DNA of 64,000 nucleotides from Burkholderia gladioli (GTDB taxonomy: Bacteria > Pseudomonadota > Gammaproteobacteria > Burkholderiales > Burkholderiaceae). The position numbers were made by a program, and so were the translations under genes. The notes beneath the pieces were generated by a model. The model did not search any database. It had not been told where the DNA came from and saw only the letters and a program-made list of their open reading frames with translations. This document shows positions 1-8,055 of the stretch, one piece after another. The stretch lies in the NCBI RefSeq assembly GCF_000959725.1, contig NZ_CP009323.1, forward strand, positions 3,224,001 to 3,288,000, in the 5' to 3' direction. Position 1 is the first letter of the stretch. Every line of letters starts with the position of its first letter.

Positions 1-420
1 GGTAGCAATCTATATCAATACGCACCTAATTCGACGCAATGGGTCGATCCGCTAGGATTGGCAAAAGTTTGTTGCTGCGGAGAACCATACGTAGATCCGG
101 ATGCGCGCTGGCGAGATGTTATGAACAATTCGAATACACCAAGTTCAATGCGCGGCTGGCTCCAGAATCAAGCGCGTAGAGTCGATGCTGGTCAGCAAAT
201 TAACATTAAAGCCCCTCCGGGGTATGAACTTGCACACAGACCTCGTTTCGAAAATGATTCTGGTTACGATTATTCACATGCTGATCCGATGTTGGCTGCC
301 GATCACCGGGGCATTCAGCATCGCTATTGGTGCAAGCGGAATGGGTGCCGGTCGGCAAAGATGCCAAGCTGCGGGGCGCCCGGCACAGGCAAGTTGAGGT
401 GGGTTCTTTACCCTAAGTGA
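1..420 (+). CDS. Rhs protein C-terminus with polymorphic toxin tip (5' end outside window)
   Basis: The frame is open from the first base and begins with the end of an Rhs core, N-L-Y-Q-Y-A-P-N ... W-V-D-P-L-G-L-A, the usual boundary between the conserved shell and the variable toxin. About 120 residues follow. They contain P-P-G-Y-E-L-A-H, G-Y-D-Y-S-H-A-D and H-R-G-I-Q-H-R-Y, which resemble from memory the polymorphic toxin type 8 (Ntox8) group, predicted to be RNases; that assignment is tentative. The tip would be released from the Rhs cage and act inside a competitor cell, probably after type VI delivery. An immunity gene begins 3 nt downstream. Base composition is lower in GC than the rest of the window, as is usual for exchanged toxin tips. 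Confidence 0.8.
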   Translation, partial: GSNLYQYAPNSTQWVDPLGLAKVCCCGEPYVDPDARWRDVMNNSNTPSSMRGWLQNQARRVDAGQQINIKAPPGYELAHRPRFENDSGYDYSHADPMLAADHRGIQHRYWCKRNGCRSAKMPSCGAPGTGKLRWVLYPK

Positions 421-423
421 GAA

Positions 424-855
424 ATGATGAATAAAGCGCGAGTAATAGGTACAACAGTAGCCGCAATCAATGCGGCTGAAACGGAATTGGCGCGAACCTT
501 GCCCAAGTCGTTCTCAGAGTGGTTGTTGAACAACAATGGCAAAGCACTAGGTGCTTTGGTGGTTTTTCCTGTATTTGATGCGCGAGATCCTCGAAAAACT
601 TGGGAGTCGATAGTTCGCCACTTTAAGGGGGATTGGCAAGGGTGGCGAGATAATTTCTCTGGTAGTGCTGTCGATTTTTCACAATTGCTTCCATTTGCGG
701 AATTTGGAACTGGGGATTACTACTGCTTCGATTATAAAAATCTCGGCGATGCAGGAGAGCCTGTTGTGGTTCTCTGGTCGCATGAAACAGGGGAAACTTT
801 AGTGGTTGCTGATAGCTTTGCGGCTTTTCTCACTATGCCTGGCCGGCCTGGATGA
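424..855 (+). CDS. SMI1/KNR4 (SUKH) family immunity protein
   Basis: This 143-residue cytosolic protein has the SUKH pattern: an early W-L-L-N-N-N-G-K segment, then F-A-E-F-G-T-G-D-Y-Y-C-F-D-Y-K, then P-V-V-V-L-W-S-H-E-T-G followed by V-A-D-S-F-A-A-F-L. Proteins of this family sit directly behind contact-dependent or Rhs toxins and neutralise them by binding. It starts 3 nt after the toxin stop, so the two are almost certainly co-transcribed as a pair. The end (T-M-P-G-R-P-G) replaces the usual acidic or hydrophobic tail, suggesting the gene was clipped by the recombination that placed other fragments downstream. The family call is firm; the match to the toxin is inferred from position. Confidence 0.8.
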   Translation: MMNKARVIGTTVAAINAAETELARTLPKSFSEWLLNNNGKALGALVVFPVFDARDPRKTWESIVRHFKGDWQGWRDNFSGSAVDFSQLLPFAEFGTGDYYCFDYKNLGDAGEPVVVLWSHETGETLVVADSFAAFLTMPGRPG

Positions 856-1030
856 CGGTGAAATAGGCGTCTTGGGCTGCATGGGTGGCCCTGTTCTTTC
901 TGGATATTATCCTGGATCGATTCGTTCGGTTTTGTAGCCAGGAGAGCGCAAAAAATGGCCTCTTTGTCAAGAGAAATTTTGATAAATTTCTTCTGATGAT
1001 CCGTGTGGTGGAGAAGCAAATGAGGTTGAA

Positions 1031-1401
1031 ATGAATTCATCAATAAATTATCGAGCGTATAAGGAGATTTCTGAATTTCTTGATGCAATTAACTCGATGA
1101 ACAAAGAGGTTTTAAAGTCAAGGTTTGGTGTGAGTGAGCCAATTCTTGATGAGATATGTGAATCTCTTGAAGATTATTTTGGGGAAAAATCTATTGTCGA
1201 TTTGGCGCCGATTGGGGAGGCGTTTTCCAGTAAGAGAGGTTCGAGGCCATATATTGATATTTTCGAGATGGATGACGATAAATCCTGGGGGCGGAATGCG
1301 TGCTCTGGGTGGGCGGCAAAGCTGCGGAACCTATTTTGCATGTTGAGCTACTCGAAACAAACGATGGTCTGAACTTGAAGTACAAATATATCGGATCGTA
1401 G
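1031..1401 (+). pseudogene. Frameshifted immunity-type gene (DUF7668-like)
   Basis: The first 86 or so codons read M-N-S-S-I-N-Y ... I-D-I-F-E-M-D-D-D-K-S-W-G in one frame. The frame then becomes nonsense, while the +1 frame from 1294 continues with E-C-V-L-W-V-G-G-K-A-A-E and ends Y-K-Y-I-G-S-stop at 1401. Adding one G to the run of five at 1287-1291 restores a single protein of about 124 residues (W-G-A-E-C-V-L-W). From memory it resembles DUF7668 proteins found beside polymorphic toxins. Either the gene is freshly inactivated or the homopolymer was miscounted. No cognate toxin lies directly in front. Confidence 0.65.
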
Positions 1402-1731
1402 GAAAAGATTGAGATTTCAGTGATTCGGAGGGTGATATAATTTTGCTGGGTATGTGCTGTCAATGCGATATCGTTATTTATATTAATTACTTTGGGTGTG
1501 TGAATAGAGCGAAAAGTGATTTTGCTATTTATTAGCGTGCTTTTTATTTCGTGCGATCAGTAGACTTGTTAGGGCTATGGTCGGGGCGGCCGAGAGCCAA
1601 AAATGGCAGGGCCTTTCAAGGGGGTATTTGTTCGTATTTTTGTAAAGCATTCTGTCGTCGGCGATGAGCTCGAAGGGTGTGAGGTTTTGCAGCATGCTTG
1701 ACTGAAGAATCGAAGCCTGGCATCAAATAGA
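1402..1731. other. AT-rich spacer in the Rhs tip array
   Basis: No convincing gene is visible in these 330 bases. The composition is the lowest-GC of the window and short reading frames are interrupted. The last 60 bases probably belong to the decayed coding sequence that becomes readable at 1732. It is best seen as debris between displaced toxin/immunity modules. Confidence 0.4.
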
Positions 1732-1959
1732 TTGTCTGTGGATGCAAAAAATAATCCGATGATTGTATTGAGTCGTGATTGTCATAAAGCGGTGAATAAG
1801 GCGCCGCGAGATATAGGTGTGGCCAAGAAAACAGCTCGGGAGAGTATTGCGGCGAATGCTGATATTTTGATGATGAATGGGATTCCTGGCGAAATGGTGG
1901 ATAACATCAGGCAGGCTGCCCTTGACTTATGCAAAGGCGCTTGGAAAATAATTTTTTGA
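1732..1959 (+). pseudogene. Orphan tail of a polymorphic toxin
   Basis: The frame opens with a non-ATG codon and no ribosome site, and reads N-N-P-M-I-V-L-S-R-D-C-H-K-A-V-N ... N-A-D-I-L-M-M-N-G-I-P, ending in an amphipathic helical stretch. This is the texture of the last 70 residues of an Rhs or CDI nuclease toxin, without a delivery domain in front. It overlaps the start region of an immunity gene, as toxin tails do. I take it as a displaced cassette that becomes functional only if recombined behind an Rhs core. The toxin class is not recognised. Confidence 0.45.
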
Positions 1960-1967
1960 GATGTTTG

Positions 1968-2369
1968 ATGGATGCTAAAGAAATAGAGGGGAAGTTGCAT
2001 GATTTAAGCTCGTCTATGAATTTGGATGGGCTTGATGATTTGTGTGATGAAATTGATGGTCGAGGTGATGGTGGTCGATTTCTCGATGCTATATTTGCGA
2101 TATTGGAAAATAATCCGAGCAAGGATTTTGGAAGTCCGGGGGCAATAGTTCATGCGGCCGAGCGGTATTTTGGAAAAGGTTACGAGCAGAAATTGATCGA
2201 ATCTTTGTCCAGAAATCCTACCGTTCATACTGTTTGGATGTTGAATAGGGTGATAAATGGTGTTGATGGGGATTTGAAAGTTTTTTTGGTTGATTTGATG
2301 GGAAAGATATCAAGTGATAATTCGATCGGTGTTGATGTGAGAGGGGCTGCGAAGGAGTTTTTATCCTGA
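1968..2369 (+). CDS. Immunity protein, Imm30-like
   Basis: A 133-residue, probably all-helical cytosolic protein. The segment F-A-I-L-E-N-N-P ... D-F-G-S-P-G-A-I-V-H-A-A-E, followed by L-I-E-S-L-S-R-N-P-T-V-H-T-V-W-M-L-N-R, matches my memory of the Imm30 family of polymorphic-toxin immunity proteins. I chose the ATG at 1968 because a TTTTGAG stretch precedes it; an in-frame ATG at 1929 would add 13 residues that overlap the toxin tail. Its presumed partner is the orphan tail immediately upstream. The low GC agrees with recent transfer together with the surrounding fragments. Confidence 0.65.
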   Translation: MDAKEIEGKLHDLSSSMNLDGLDDLCDEIDGRGDGGRFLDAIFAILENNPSKDFGSPGAIVHAAERYFGKGYEQKLIESLSRNPTVHTVWMLNRVINGVDGDLKVFLVDLMGKISSDNSIGVDVRGAAKEFLS

Positions 2370-2389
2370 TGTGAGTGTCGATAGGCTCT

Positions 2390-2662
2390 GGGCATGTGCA
2401 CGGGCTGCAATTGGAGCGCGATGATCTGCATCGCGAAGTGAAGCGGGCGTTGTCGAGCCGGATTGTGCAGAGCCTGATGTACGACCCGGCTGGACGTATC
2501 GAGCGGCAGAGCATCCAGCGCGACAAGGCGCCGGCCGCGTTGAGCATGCGGCGGTATCGATACGATGCCGCCGGGCAGTTGATGCAGATTGAGAACAGCA
2601 GGAAGGGGACGACGGATTACCGGTACGACCTGGCCGAGCGATTGATCGAGGCAATTGATACA
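2390..2662 (+). pseudogene. Internal fragment of an Rhs core
   Basis: The translation contains Rhs/YD repeat units (M-Y-D-P-A-G-R-I-E-R, Y-R-Y-D-A-A-G-Q-L-M, Y-R-Y-D-L-A-E-R-L) and the preceding G-L-Q-L-E-R-D-D segment, about 90 residues in all, without start or stop of its own. GC is higher than in the flanking immunity genes, as expected for an Rhs core. It is a recombination remnant and gives the homology through which tips can be exchanged with the full-length gene that ends at 420. It runs in frame into the next gene. Confidence 0.75.
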
Positions 2663-2683
2663 TGTTTCAAGGAAGGGGTGCGA

Positions 2684-3067
2684 ATGACTGACAATATTAG
2701 ACAACAGGCATCTATGCTTGGAGAGCTTGAGCCTGCCGAATGGAGCAACGCACTTGTTTCAGTTCTGGCGTCTCCAAAAGTTATTGAGATCGAGGGCTAT
2801 CCACACTCGGAACGTGTGTCTTTCGTTCTTGAACGGGCAAGAATGCGTAAGGAAAATTCCGAGCAACTTGGACTTCAAACATTCGGCCTCGAAAGTCTGA
2901 TCGCTACGCTTGAATCGTTATCGTCTGAGAGGCGCTTGAAAAGCTATGCTGTCAAGAACGACCAATATACTGGCTCCTGCTTTGTGTGCGATGGCAAGCA
3001 TCATCGGATGCGAATTCGTGGCCCGAGGTCTCGCACAAACAACGCCATTTCGCGGCTAGGAGTATGA
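2684..3067 (+). CDS. Hypothetical protein, probable immunity protein
   Basis: The start is the ATG preceded by AAGGAAGGGG about 5 nt upstream, a strong ribosome site. The same frame is open further upstream only because it runs on from the Rhs scrap. The 127-residue product has a charged helical first half and a C-terminal half with Y-T-G-S-C-F-V-C-D-G-K-H-H-R. I do not recognise the family. Position in a row of tip and immunity fragments, size and lower GC suggest an immunity protein separated from its toxin. The extreme C-terminus, rich in R and G, may be a replacement tail. Confidence 0.55.
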   Translation: MTDNIRQQASMLGELEPAEWSNALVSVLASPKVIEIEGYPHSERVSFVLERARMRKENSEQLGLQTFGLESLIATLESLSSERRLKSYAVKNDQYTGSCFVCDGKHHRMRIRGPRSRTNNAISRLGV

Positions 3068-3120
3068 GTCGGGCGGCGCGTGGAGCTTGCAATATGTAAT
3101 TGAAGCTTAGGTTTAGGGAC

Positions 3121-3602
3121 ATGGACGAGAATGTAACTCTGATCAGGGTCTTTGCAGGCACTGCTTCCGATGGCAGTGCAGTCTGCGAGGAACTCCCAGC
3201 GCGGAAGATCGATGAAGACGTCTACGAACTGCTTGCGTCGCCTGGGTTGGCCTTGAACCGGTTCGCCATCCTCTACGAAGAGCGTTTTGTCCGGCCAGCC
3301 GTGTGATGCTCAACCCGCCTCGAACACGGAAATTCTGACAGGCCCATCACATTTCGCAAGATGACCTGGCCTGGCTGGAGTCCGTCCTTGATACCGCCCT
3401 CCAGGGCAGCGTGGACGGTGTGAATGCCGGAAACCTCGCGATTTCAATCCCGGCTAACAATGAGTTCGAAAAGATCAACCTCATCCTCGACGACTTCACG
3501 CGGCGCACCGGGTCGGCATGGTACTTCGCGAACATCTATAAGAATTTAGAGGATCCGGAAGACGAGACCTTGCTCGATTGGTGGATACTCGATAAAAAAT
3601 GA
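3121..3602 (+). pseudogene. Decayed immunity-like gene in three frames
   Basis: An ATG at 3121 opens M-D-E-N-V-T-L-I-R-V-F and runs to a stop at 3306. The expected continuation appears in pieces: L-E-H-G-N-S-D-R-P-I-T-F in a second frame around 3320-3360, then S-Q-D-D-L-A-W-L-E-S-V-L-D to W-W-I-L-D-K-K-stop in a third frame ending at 3602. The pieces fit one protein of about 150 residues of the small acidic type often found as immunity factors. At least two frameshifts make it non-functional unless the sequence is wrong. Confidence 0.55.
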
Positions 3603-3695
3603 CAAGCGGATTCGTTTCATCAGAGCCTGAAACATTCCCCCATCCACTACCCGTAAGCTCGGATCTTGCGCATTCACCTTCGCACAGGACCCGAC

Positions 3696-4139
3696 ATGAG
3701 CGCCGCAACCTCCACCCCTCAGCAAATCGCCCACGTCCACCGGCAGTGGCACAAATCGATCGTCGAGCGCGACATCGACGGCCTGATGTCGATCTACGCC
3801 GAGCACGCGCGTTTCGAGTCACCGACGATCCTGTTCGTTGAACCGGGGAATCAAACCGGCATCCTCGACGGACGCGAAGCCATCCGCGGATTCTTCTCCG
3901 AGGGCTTCCGCAAGCTGTCCGGCGCCTTCGCGCACTGGTATCGCACCGACGTCTTCCACACCGACGGCAAGCAACTCATCTGGGAATATCCTCGCGACAC
4001 GCCTTCGGGCGACCAGACCGACCTGGTCGAAGTGATGGACATCGAACACGGCCTGATCGTCCATCATCGCGTGTATTGGGGCTGGCGCGGCCTGCAATCG
4101 CTGCTGAAAACCGTCGAGGCCACGCGCCGGCAACCCTGA
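3696..4139 (+). CDS. Nuclear transport factor 2 / SnoaL-like protein
   Basis: A 147-residue single-domain protein with the NTF2-like pattern: helix with H-R-Q-W-H-K-S-I-V-E-R-D-I-D-G-L-M-S-I-Y-A-E-H-A-R-F-E, then G-R-E-A-I-R-G-F-F and a curved-sheet half ending E-V-M-D-I-E-H-G-L-I-V-H-H-R-V-Y-W-G-W. Such proteins bind small hydrophobic ligands or act as cyclases and isomerases; the ligand cannot be read from sequence. The ATG at 3696 follows CACAGGACC. GC returns to the chromosomal level here, marking the end of the Rhs accessory region. Confidence 0.7.
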   Translation: MSAATSTPQQIAHVHRQWHKSIVERDIDGLMSIYAEHARFESPTILFVEPGNQTGILDGREAIRGFFSEGFRKLSGAFAHWYRTDVFHTDGKQLIWEYPRDTPSGDQTDLVEVMDIEHGLIVHHRVYWGWRGLQSLLKTVEATRRQP

Positions 4140-4237
4140 TAGCCACGGTCTTTACACCGATTTTAGAAGCGCTTCGCTACGATCTCGTGGATTGGCGTTG
4201 CAGCGCCGCTGCATGACGTCATATCCCGGAGTCAAAC

Positions 4238-4609
4238 ATGTTCGAAATCGGAAAAGAGTATTCACGCGAAGACATTCACAGGATCACGGGTGGAAGCAAG
4301 CAGGCGTTCCTGCCCGTGAAGGGCGGCAAGGTCGTCGCCGCTCGCTTGCGACAGGACCTGAATCCCCGCGCGCCCGACGTCATCGTCTGCGACGGCAGCG
4401 CATCGGCGCGTGCGGCGGGGCGCACGCTGGCGCGGCAGACGGAGCCGGTTCCGATCTTCCTGCGAACCGCATCGGACCGATTTCGCTATGCCGGCGACTA
4501 CGTGGTGGCCGCTTCGCTGACTGTTCCCGCCGATTACGCCGAGTACGTGAAAAACAGCAGCTTCACGCTCGCGCAGATTTCGCGCGTGATCAAGATGAGG
4601 CGATGCTGA
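4238..4609 (+). CDS. Conserved hypothetical protein
   Basis: A 123-residue soluble protein starting M-F-E-I-G-K-E-Y-S-R-E-D-I-H after CCGGAG. The middle reads F-L-P-V-K-G-G-K-V-V-A-A-R-L and P-V-P-I-F-L-R-T-A-S-D-R-F-R-Y-A-G-D-Y-V-V. It ends with a helix rich in K and R and a final Cys. The arrangement of strands followed by R-Y-x-G-x-Y vaguely recalls YDG/SRA-type folds, but I cannot assign a family. It stands alone, with a convergent transporter gene downstream. Confidence 0.55.
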   Translation: MFEIGKEYSREDIHRITGGSKQAFLPVKGGKVVAARLRQDLNPRAPDVIVCDGSASARAAGRTLARQTEPVPIFLRTASDRFRYAGDYVVAASLTVPADYAEYVKNSSFTLAQISRVIKMRRC

Positions 4610-4638
4610 CCGTATCGAAAGCCCGATCGAAAAGCGAC

Positions 4639-4670
4639 GAAGCCATCGATCCTCGCGGATCGATGGCTTC
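4639..4670. terminator. Perfect 14-bp hairpin between convergent genes
   Basis: GAAGCCATCGATCC and its exact complement flank a TCGC loop. It sits between the end of the hypothetical gene and the end of the MFS gene. There is no long T run on either side, so it may act as a bidirectional stop or mRNA-end hairpin. Confidence 0.55.
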
Positions 4671-4699
4671 AAACTGGCGCTGTATTGCAGCGCGCTACC

Positions 4700-6013
4700 T
4701 CAATCCTGAAGCGCAACCGCCATCGACCGCTCCGATCGCGCCCAGCCGATAAACGCCCCCACGCCGAGAATGCTCAAGCAAACGATCGGCACGATCATCG
4801 GCCCGAACGCCGTGCCCGTTAGCTTCCCGGCAAGCGGCATCAGGTTCTGGCTGAAGAAACCGCCGAGATTGCCGATCGAGTTGATCGCCGCCACGCTGGC
4901 CGCGGCCCGGGCACCGGTGAAATACCGCGGCGGCATCGACCAGAAGCACGGATAGATCAAGGGGATGCAGGCACCGCCGAGCACCAGCGCAACGAAACGC
5001 AGCGGCGTGGTCGGCAGCACGAGGCTCAGCACGAAGCCGATCGCCCCCAGCACCGCCACGATGCCGATGGTCCGCAGCAGGCTCTTCGCGCGCTTGAGTT
5101 TCGGCGGCAGCCAGATCAGCAGCACGACGGCCAGCGCCCAGGGCAGCATGCTCAGGAAACCGTTCGTGGTGCTCGATACGCCGAACGACTTGACGATGGT
5201 CGGCAGCCAGTAGGTCACGCCGTACAGCGAGGTCGACATCATCATGTAGGTCGCCGCGAACAGCATCACGCGCGGATCGAGCAGCGCCTTCCACGGCTGC
5301 GAATGCTCGGCATGCGGCGGCGCCTCGCGTTCCAGCGCGGCCCCGACGATCTGCTTTTCGTTCTCCGACAGGAAACGCGCCTCGCGATACGAGGTCGGCA
5401 GCAGGCGGAACACCGCGATCCCGACGACCACGGCGGGCAGCCCCGTGGCGATGAACACCCATTGCCAGCCGGCCAGGCCGCCTACGCCGCTGAGGCTCAG
5501 CAGCCAGCCGCCCACCAGCGAGCCGAGCATGTTCGCCAGCGCGCTGCCGAGCGTGAAGATCCCCAGCACGCGAGCGCGGTAGCTCTGCGGGAACCACAGC
5601 GTCAGGTAGTAGATCACGCCGGGATAAAACCCGGCTTCGGCCACGCCGAGCACGAAGCGCAGCCCGGAGAACACCGGGCTCGAGGTCGTGAAGCCCATTG
5701 CCACCGTGATGAGCCCCCAGGTGAGCATGATCCGCGCGAGCCAGACGCGCGCGCCGAACTTGTGCAGCGCCAGCGTGCTCGGCACCTCGAACAGCAGGTA
5801 ACCGATGAAGAACAGCGACGAGGCCAGCCCGAACGCAGCCTCGGACATGTTCAGGCTGTGCACCATCTGCAGCTTGGCGAAGCCGACGTTCTGGCGGTCG
5901 ATGAACGAGATCAGGAACATCACGACGAGGATCGGCATCAGGCGCCATGCGATCTTCGACATCACGCGCTGCTCTTCACCGGCGGCAGCGATAGGGGGGG
6001 AGGCAATGGTCAC
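4700..6013 (-). CDS. MFS transporter, anion:cation symporter family
   Basis: A 437-residue inner-membrane permease with about twelve hydrophobic segments. S-F-I-D-R-Q-N-V-G-F-A-K after the first helix, Y-R-A-R-V-L-G in the loop after helix 4 and W-Q-W-V-F-I-A-T-G-L-P around helix 6 are typical of the ACS group, which imports organic anions such as tartrate, phthalate or glucarate with protons or sodium. The GTG at 6013 is preceded by GGAG at proper spacing; longer versions run into the upstream gene without a ribosome site. The binding-protein gene on the same strand lies 62 nt upstream, so co-transcription is plausible. The substrate is unknown. Confidence 0.85.
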   Translation of the reverse strand: MTIASPPIAAAGEEQRVMSKIAWRLMPILVVMFLISFIDRQNVGFAKLQMVHSLNMSEAAFGLASSLFFIGYLLFEVPSTLALHKFGARVWLARIMLTWGLITVAMGFTTSSPVFSGLRFVLGVAEAGFYPGVIYYLTLWFPQSYRARVLGIFTLGSALANMLGSLVGGWLLSLSGVGGLAGWQWVFIATGLPAVVVGIAVFRLLPTSYREARFLSENEKQIVGAALEREAPPHAEHSQPWKALLDPRVMLFAATYMMMSTSLYGVTYWLPTIVKSFGVSSTTNGFLSMLPWALAVVLLIWLPPKLKRAKSLLRTIGIVAVLGAIGFVLSLVLPTTPLRFVALVLGGACIPLIYPCFWSMPPRYFTGARAAASVAAINSIGNLGGFFSQNLMPLAGKLTGTAFGPMIVPIVCLSILGVGAFIGWARSERSMAVALQD

Positions 6014-6075
6014 GCTGGACTCCTGTTTGATACGTCTTGCTGAAAGCTGCGGTTGCAACGAAGGAAAAGGCCAGT

Positions 6076-7113
6076 TCAGCGCGCCTGGTAGGCGCCGAGC
6101 TGGGCGGTGAACATGTCGCTCCAATTGGCCGGGCGGGTCTTGATGGTGCCCACGCCGTGCAGGAAATCGACGTATTCCATGAGCCGGTCGGGCACCACGG
6201 AGAAGCGAGTTTCCGGCATGCCCAGCATCGCGATCACGTCGTCGGGCGACACACGCACGCCGGACGAGGACACATAGATCGCGGCCGCCTCGCGCGGATT
6301 CGCGGCGATGAACCGGTTCGCCTCGTCGAGCGCGCCGATGAAGGCCGCCGCCAGGCCGGGCTCGGCATCGACCACCCGCTTCGGCGCGAACATCACGTCG
6401 AGCGTGAGCGGCCCGAGCACCTGGACGGCATCGATCACGCGGTGAATGCCGGGCTGCCGCAATTCGAGCGTCGAGAACGGCGGCGAGGCGAAATGCGCGG
6501 TCACGCCGCCTTCACGGCGGATCAGGGCGTCCATCGCCTGCGGATGCGACAGGTTCACGGTGATCGGATCGAGGTGCGCGAAACGCCGGATGCCCAATTG
6601 CTGCGCGGCGATCATCTGCAGGATCACGGCCGCCAACGAGGTGTGGATGCCGGGCACGGCGATCCGGTCCTCGGACGTGAAATCGGTGAGCGTGCGGATA
6701 TGCGGCTGGTTGGTGTTCAGCGACAGCGAGGTGGCGGACAGGCCGCTGATGCCGATCACCTCCACATTGGGAATGCCGCGCGCGCGTGCCCACAGCTCGA
6801 TGAACCCGGGCGCGCCGGCGCCGGCGAAGTCGAGCGTGCCGGCCATCATCGCGTCGTTGACCGAGTTGCCGCCGTCGAGCAGCACCCATTCGACCTGTAC
6901 CTTGCCGAGCCCGCGTTGCCGCGCGTGCGCCTCGAACAGGCGCTGCCGCTCCATCACGAGCAGGGGCAGATAGAGCACGCCATAACCTTTCGAAATCCTG
7001 ACGGTTGGCGGGCTGGACAGCGAGAACGGGAAGGCGCGGGCGGCGAGCGGCGCCAGCGCGGCGCCGATGCCGCCTGCCAGCAACGCGCGGCGGCGCGGCG
7101 AGGCTTTCGTCAT
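6076..7113 (-). CDS. NitT/TauT-type ABC substrate-binding protein
   Basis: The N-terminus S-P-R-R-R-A-L-L-A-G-G-I-G-A-A-L-A is a signal peptide that could use Tat or Sec. The mature part has the SsuA/TauA-like layout: R-I-S-K-G-Y-G-V-L-Y-L-P-L-L-V-M near the start, L-D-G-G-N-S-V-N-D-A-M-M-A-G-T-L-D-F-A-G-A-G-A-P, and an I-A-V-P-G-I-H-T-S-L-A segment. Length (345 residues) is normal. No ABC permease or ATPase is adjacent; the neighbours are an MFS permease and a divergent two-component system, so it may feed a distant transporter or serve as a ligand sensor. The start is uncertain: upstream in-frame ATGs exist but none has a good ribosome site. Confidence 0.75.
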   Translation of the reverse strand: MTKASPRRRALLAGGIGAALAPLAARAFPFSLSSPPTVRISKGYGVLYLPLLVMERQRLFEAHARQRGLGKVQVEWVLLDGGNSVNDAMMAGTLDFAGAGAPGFIELWARARGIPNVEVIGISGLSATSLSLNTNQPHIRTLTDFTSEDRIAVPGIHTSLAAVILQMIAAQQLGIRRFAHLDPITVNLSHPQAMDALIRREGGVTAHFASPPFSTLELRQPGIHRVIDAVQVLGPLTLDVMFAPKRVVDAEPGLAAAFIGALDEANRFIAANPREAAAIYVSSSGVRVSPDDVIAMLGMPETRFSVVPDRLMEYVDFLHGVGTIKTRPANWSDMFTAQLGAYQAR

Positions 7114-7352
7114 CAGGCACGCCCCGCGACGCAGGGCCGAGGAGACGGCACACATGCCGGCCTGCACGCTCGCGAACGCACGTTTGCGCGGGCCACCTCG
7201 AGGGCGGCCACCGCGGTTGAACGCGAATCGGCTGGCGCGTGGGCACGCTGCATCGTGCAGGTCTCCTCCGGAAGGGCCGTTCGGGCCCGTGTATGAACTG
7301 GCATGGAGCTTAGCGAGCGAGTCTGAGAAAATGCTGACATCCCATCCTCGGG

Positions 7353-7364
7353 ATTACCCGTAAT
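7353..7364. promoter_or_regulatory. Candidate operator upstream of the response regulator
   Basis: ATTAC-CC-GTAAT is a short perfect inverted repeat 26 nt before the response-regulator ATG, within the 276-bp divergent spacer. The outer GATTA ... TAATC also pairs. It could bind the regulator itself. This is inference from symmetry and location only. Confidence 0.35.
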
Positions 7365-7389
7365 TTCCCTAATCGGCAGGACTTCAACC

Positions 7390-8055
7390 ATGCGCATTCT
7401 GGTCGTCGAGGACGACGCCGAGATCGGCGAGGCGATCGGCAGCCGTCTCACGCGGCTCGGCCACGCGGTCGATCTCGAGCGCGACGGCGCGGCCGCCTCC
7501 AGCTTGCTGGGCGTCGAATCGTTCGACCTGGTGGTGCTCGACGTGATGCTGCCGTCGATGGACGGCTTCGCGATCCTGCGCCGGCTGCGCGCCTCGGGCA
7601 GCACCACGCCGGTGCTGCTGGTCACCGCGCGCTCGGCGATCGACGATCGCGTCAGCGGGCTGGGATTGGGCGCCGACGACTACCTGGTCAAGCCGTTCGA
7701 CTATCGCGAACTCGATGCGCGCGTGCAGGCGCTGCTACGCCGGAACAGCGGCCACGCCAGCGACGTGCTGCGCTTCGGCGCGCTCTCGATCGATCGCAGC
7801 AGCCGGCTCGCGGAGCTCGACGGCCAGCCCTTGCCGCTGTCGCGCCAGGAATTCGCGCTGCTCGAAATCCTCGCCAGCCGGCCGCAGCGCGTGTTCTCCA
7901 AGGACGAACTGCTGAACCAGTTGTTCAGCTTCGGCCGCGAGCCCTCCGCGAATGCGGTCGAACAATACGTGACGCGCGTGCGCAGGAAGCTGCAGGGCAG
8001 CGACGTCGAGATTCGCACGGCACGCGGAATGGGCTACCAGATTGCGACGCGCTGA
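7390..8055 (+). CDS. OmpR-family response regulator, TctD-like
   Basis: This is a 221-residue regulator with an N-terminal receiver (acidic pair D8-D9, phospho-acceptor D51 in L-V-V-L-D-V-M-L-P, T in L-V-T-A-R-S and K in V-K-P-F-D-Y) and a C-terminal winged helix (S-R-Q-E-F-A-L-L-E-I-L, N-A-V-E-Q-Y-V-T-R-V-R-R-K-L, G-M-G-Y-Q-I). The closest named group is TctD/QseB. The kinase gene overlaps its end by 14 nt. Because it is divergent from the binding-protein and MFS genes, it probably controls them in response to the transported compound. Confidence 0.9.
   Translation: MRILVVEDDAEIGEAIGSRLTRLGHAVDLERDGAAASSLLGVESFDLVVLDVMLPSMDGFAILRRLRASGSTTPVLLVTARSAIDDRVSGLGLGADDYLVKPFDYRELDARVQALLRRNSGHASDVLRFGALSIDRSSRLAELDGQPLPLSRQEFALLEILASRPQRVFSKDELLNQLFSFGREPSANAVEQYVTRVRRKLQGSDVEIRTARGMGYQIATR

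Noticed and set aside
856..1030. Transposon remnant behind the SUKH gene
   Set aside because: The abrupt loss of the SUKH C-terminus suggested an insertion, but no inverted repeats, target duplication or transposase fragment could be found.
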